Shown: piece after piece, positions 51,201 to 64,000 of the stretch
Layout: the number at the start of each line of letters is the position of its first letter
How positions within the stretch are numbered: the first letter of the stretch is position 1
Assembly: GCA_013399305.1 (NCBI GenBank)
Contig: VXAI01000161.1
Location: forward strand, 1,279,393 to 1,343,392
DNA: 64,000 nt
Direction: 5' to 3'
From: Rostratula benghalensis
Taxonomy: Eukaryota; Chordata; Aves; Charadriiformes; Rostratulidae
Position numbers and translations under genes: made by a program
The notes under the pieces: model-generated
What the model was told of the DNA's origin: nothing
Seen by the model: the letters and a program-made list of their open reading frames with translations, nothing else
Databases searched by the model: none

Positions 51201-54200
51201 GTTTATTTATGTTCTTCTCTGCTGCTTGTAATTAAATGGAAAAAAAAAAAACCAACACCAAACCCCAAACCCACACTTCTTCGCATACATTATAAAATTA
51301 AGGTACTAATTCCTCTGCAGCAATGTATCTTGGAGATGGAACAAAACTCTCCTGAAGCTCTAAAAATCGGTGTCACGAGAAATGCCCATTAGAAATCATC
51401 TCTCCTGTGTGTGCTGTTTTCCCATAAATCAGGAAGGAAAAGGGCAAAATATTAAAAGCTTCAATTTCTAATTAATTTTACTTTTTTTAGGCATTCCATC
51501 ATCCCTAAGTCAATGCCTAACTCAAGCTGGCATCCATAAATACCCTAAGAAAACTTAAGGCAAGCGTCCTTCTCTTCAGCACCATCTCCAAGGCTTCCAA
51601 ATGAAGAACTGGGTTCTTACTATAATGTTGCCTTGACTACGTGATGGAGAATCAGCAATTTTAAATACCATCATCAAGCAGGGCCGGGGGGAAATATTAA
51701 AAAAAAAAAAAAAAATCAGAAATTGTTTCCTTCTCAAAGTCCACCACAAATTGGTGTGGACAGCATTCACCCTGGCAACCAGAAATGCCTTTCCTAAAAT
51801 TTGTCTGCTATTAGGAAAGAAGAGTCAAATATCTTTAGTAAGAATTGTAGAAAAGGGTGGGTTTGTTCAGTTTTGGAAGAATTGGGGTGGGTTTTTTCTT
51901 TATTCTTCAATTTATGCAACCCCACACTTGATAGTTCTTCCTTTTACAGGTGAAAGACTGAAATGGTAACCTCTTCAGGGAGAAGCCTTTCAGGCAATTT
52001 CCACAAAGGGCCTGCTGTCCCAACAACTTTAACAAAATCTTTAAAAAAAGAAAGACCCTTATCTTCTGAAAAAAACTGGAGAAATTAAAATATAAGGTGG
52101 ATTTTAGCTCTAAAAGCTCCAAAAAGAAAAAAAAAATTACTCTGATCACAACCATTCTGATCTCAGAGCTTCAGAAGTCCTCAGCTGTTTAAGGATGATG
52201 GCATCAGAAGATTTTGTCCCCAATGACTAACAACAGAGGAAAATGGAGGATCTTTTTAAAGCACACGGCCTCACTGTTGACACCCACCAGGTACTTCAAC
52301 ATTGAGACTGGATCTGATGTCTGCCAGCAAGGATCTACCTCAGAGTCAGTTCTCTCAACATACCTTAGCAAAAAGATGCTAACAACAGTTTGAGGATGAG
52401 CATATTCACACACACATATGTACGTGTGTATATTCACACACAAATATACACTTACAGTACAGTGGAGGAGCAACACAAATCGCTTCGATTGTGGACATCA
52501 GGTATCAAGATGTGCACGTGGTCTATTAAAATCATAAATAAATTTAAAAAACCCAACTCTACAAACTCAAAATTGCAGTTTGTCCTCCGACACACCACAG
52601 TCCCCCCTCCTGACCACCTGGAGCTGTCAGTTCCCCACAATTAATTAAGTAGCAGCTACAAAGTTGCAGGACAGCTGGTGATAAACTAAGCACTGAGAGC
52701 AGTCATTTTTGGTTTGCCATTTGAAGCCAAAATTGCTATGATGACCTCATCAGATTTGGTTGTACACCACCACGAATTTTTATTTTGTTTCCAGAAGACA
52801 GATTGTGTACTTTAAAAAAAAAAAAAACAAAAACTTTTAAACTCACAGGTAACAGAGTCCAAGACCTCCACACTTCAATTTTTAGTTATATTTACTACAG
52901 AAAACTGTGTTTGTCTGGTTTGGCTCCTCAGTATTTGAGTTTGCCCAACTTTGATGTCAGGATTAAGCAGCAATCTTCCTCCCACTCCTCAGTACCACAT
53001 TTATTTTCTCCCCCACGTGTAAATACGTGTATCAAGAGTAGATAGAGACAGAGGCCCTCAAACCTCACGCTGCAAAGATCTGCTGCATCCAGATGCCCAT
53101 TTTACTTTCAACTCAATTACTGCTGCAGCCTTCTCAAGCGTTTTTCTGGTAGCAGACTTCTCCATCTTAGTTTGGGTAGTGAAAGAAATCCCCAACTTTT
53201 ATGTATTTTTCTCCCTTTGTACATGTTCAAGTACTTCCATCAGGCTTTTAACTGACAGCTCCAAAGGCTCAGCAACGAGGTCGTCCTCTTGCGTGAGTTT
53301 TTGCATCGCTGCTTTTTTTTTTTTCCCCTCTGCTGCATACAGAGTGTACGACCTTAAAGAGTATTTTTACCTTGTGGTGACTTTTTTTTTTGTTTTTGCA
53401 ACTATAGCTGTACAACCTGATGATTCAGGGAATACTGGAACAATACCATATTCTCATTATTTTCTATTCCACCGATTTTTCTCTTCTCCAAACTTCATCA
53501 ACCAGTTGGTTCCTCCTATGCTTTCCCATATAAATGGCATACAATCATTCTTTTTGTTAGAGAGTGAAACTCTGGACTCCTGCTGTCCTCTTAAAGAATT
53601 AATCAATGTACCAGGACTTTTAAGCTACTTGCTTATGGAAGGTCTCCATCCCATTTTCTAACCCTTCTGTTTCACCACCCACCAGTAAAATCACCACCAC
53701 CTCTGAAGGACAGAACTCATGCATTGGTGGAGTCCAACTTCAATAGAGAGTGATGGGGGAAACAAAAAAATAGAAAACAACCACGTATCACTTGTTTTCA
53801 ATTCACTACAGGTTTTGAAGGCTTCTTACTAGGGGAAAAAAAAAAAAAAAATCAGCTTTAGGCAGTCAGTGAGTTAATTCCTTGATACAGAACAGCGTGT
53901 ACGTACTGGCGAGGAGCGACCTCCCGAGTCACAGGTCCCTGGCAACAGTACCTGTTACTGAGGGAACTGCACCACCCTGATGGAAGAGCTGAAACCATTT
54001 ATCATCACTGGGCAAGACTGCTTGACAAGACTAGAGCAAGTGGTATTTCTTCAGAATGTACCTCAAAAGAAATTCCTGCTCCGTATCAACGTTTTCAGAC
54101 AAACCGAGTAAAAGGCACTGTTGCTCAAGCAGTACAGTTGTTGTCTCTGACTGGTTGAAAAAAGTAAGAAAAATAAAAAAAAAAGATGTTTTTGAACAAC

Positions 54201-54579
54201 TAGCCACCGCTGCCCTAAGAAGGCTTCCTTGTTACCTTGCAGTAATTTCACTTCTCCCTATAAAATCTTAACTCAAAAACTGCTTTTAACTGAAGCGTGT
54301 CGAGTCTCACCTTTGTATCTAAAATTATGAGTTAGTATAACAGTATGCATTATAAAATTATACCATTTACTTCAGACGTGTCTGAACAGCTAGATCTTCA
54401 AACTATACAAAAATAAAGTGTATGAAATCTTACAAAAGGAGGACATTAAGACATTAAGAGCTAATCCAAAAAAATATAATAACTTATACAGAGCAGTAAG
54501 CATAAGCAATGTAGCCTACAACAGCTTTCCATTAACAGGATCTCTGAAACAAGCATCAGCTAAAATTGGAACATTCCCA
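48229..54579. other. Noncoding flank downstream of STIM2, no gene seen
   Basis: More than 6 kb without CR1, the longest clean stretch. It has many A-tracts on the plus strand (48299, 48541, 50577, 51239, 51697, 52814, 53835) and an alternating CA/TG tract (52412-52455). A minus-strand stretch at 53058-53306 looks weakly protein-like but has stops. Part of it could be a long STIM2 3' UTR. Confidence 0.5.
52412..52455. repeat. Alternating purine-pyrimidine CA/TG tract with hairpin
   Basis: The tract CACACACATATGTACGTGTG is followed by TATATTCACACACAAATATA. The CACAC and GTGTG arms can pair around ATATGTA. It could form Z-DNA or a small cruciform. Confidence 0.7.
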
Positions 54580-54598
54580 AGCACAATAATGTTTCCAA

Positions 54599-54604
54599 TT
54601 TATT
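54599..54604 (-). promoter_or_regulatory. Candidate poly(A) signal AATAAA for STIM2
   Basis: A canonical AATAAA hexamer lies on the minus strand, about 975 nt past the STIM2 stop. It is not unique: an ATTAAA is nearer (55399-55404) and other AATAAA hexamers lie further away. Confidence 0.3.
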
Positions 54605-54773
54605 ATCTTTACCACAGTACAAACTTTCACAAACCCAGTGTCCATTGTCTGGCAGTCTGTAAACAAAAGCTACTATCCCCCCTCCTTATTTTAAGAGGGT
54701 GAATATTTTCAGTCCTCGGTCAAGTTTCATATCCATCACTTGCATAAGGAATCAAGAGCCTCTTCTCTTGTTA

Positions 54774-54798
54774 ATTTTTTTTTTTTTTTCTTTTTTTG
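54774..54798. repeat. T-tract
   Basis: Two runs of T are separated by a C. On the minus strand this is an A-tract, just upstream (in map order 3') of the candidate STIM2 3' UTR body. Confidence 0.85.
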
Positions 54799-55577
54799 TT
54801 TTGTGTCATACAGCCTGCAGTGAAGTAAAATCACAGTGAATGTCCTGGGAAAAACATGATCTTTACAGCAGGACTTGAACCATTCTAATAATAAATGCAT
54901 CTTTAACAAAGCTTCCCATAATAAAAGCATGGCATTTCCATTTCCAGAAATCAAGTCAATTAGAAACCCTAAGTTCTACTTAAAAACCCCAAAAGATCTA
55001 AAAGTGAAAAGATTCATCTTCTCAGTCAAATACAAAGTCTTTCAGTTTCACTTGCAGAGAGAGACTTTTCCAGTCTGTAAAACAGTAGTGCAATTCGATT
55101 AGTTCTACTTCTTTTAGTTTTCTTAAAGTCCAGTAGATAAATGTCCTAGCTCTACGGAAAGATAGGAAGATGCTCCGGTAAACAAGAAACTTTGGCAAGC
55201 CCAGGAGGGCTTACTAGTCCATTAAAGCTTACAAGTCCAAAGTGGCTTAAAAATGGTTTATGAATAAACACCACCAAAAAAAAAAAAAACCCAAAAGGCA
55301 AAACTAAATTTCAAAAAAAAACCCCAAAACTAAAAAAGACAAACTAAAAAACCAAAAAGAAATAAATAGGCAGAAATGAATGTAAACTGTCTGAACTTTT
55401 TAATGATTTCTCATTGACAGCTGGCATGACCTTTGACAGTACAGTCAGTTAAATATAGTTGACCTACAGAGCATTCCATTAGGGCATCCATTCGCAAATG
55501 CTCCAATGGAATTACATTCCTAAAGACTTAAAAAATAGAGTTCTTCTAACATTACTCTAGGTTTCTTCTGACCAACC

Positions 55578-63912
<8,335 letters not shown>

Positions 63913-64000
63913 CTACGGGCTTCCTCCCCCACCGAGACTATAAGGTGACAGAACCTGACACTGAAGAGAATTCCAAGCTCATTTATCTCAAACCACCTCT

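Larger units (their letters stand above)
54580..55577 (-). other. STIM2: Probable STIM2 3' UTR (extent uncertain)
   Basis: This is the sequence directly after the stop codon on the minus strand. It has no repeat element and no open frame of note. Candidate poly(A) signals on the minus strand are ATTAAA at 55399-55404 and AATAAA at 54599-54604. More distal ones lie at 53000-53005 and 52779-52784. Which one is used cannot be told from sequence. An A/C-rich low-complexity patch on the plus strand (about 55273-55345) lies inside it. Confidence 0.4.

Noticed and set aside
53179..53661. 160-codon plus-strand open frame rich in Phe
   Set aside because: The Phe runs come from T-tracts, and no protein signature is visible.

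Overview
This window is bird genomic DNA. About 21 CR1 LINE fragments make up roughly 13% of the sequence by my rough sum. CR1 is the dominant avian interspersed repeat, and the window shows its typical 5'-truncated copies ending in short ATTCTATG-like tails. I see no mammalian SINEs. The only confident protein-coding gene is the C-terminal two thirds of STIM2 on the minus strand at the right end. Species cannot be fixed from the sequence. Many CR1 copies share identical 20-base blocks, so this is probably a lineage with fairly recent CR1 activity.

Layout. Positions 55578-63857 hold seven coding exons of STIM2, read right to left. They run from the transmembrane exon, through the coiled-coil 1 and SOAR/CAD exons, to the stop codon and polybasic tail. 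All seven exons join in frame and give about 514 residues. The EF-hand/SAM (ER-luminal) part and the promoter lie beyond position 64000. Two CR1 fragments sit in STIM2 introns, both antisense to the gene. Positions about 52.7-55.6 kb are the likely 3' UTR and downstream flank.

Positions 1 to about 54 kb show no gene I can support. I saw no second exon set and no RNA gene. The stretch holds CR1 fragments in both orientations, mostly minus. They include an old copy with recognisable reverse-transcriptase sequence (38.56-40.18 kb), a minus-strand copy with the end of ORF2 (47.25-48.23 kb), and a CR1 nested inside another CR1 (33.95-34.74 kb). There are also microsatellites and many A-tracts. In other vertebrates the region downstream of STIM2 is a long gene desert toward PCDH7, which fits. 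A few repeat-free segments carry dense transcription-factor-like motifs and may be distal regulatory elements, for example a perfect 13-bp MARE palindrome at 9790-9802 near an octamer at 9941-9948.

I did not find a novel multi-gene system. The best leads are features of the bird STIM2 C-terminus, the nested and antisense CR1 insertions, the candidate noncoding elements, and a strand asymmetry of A-tracts.
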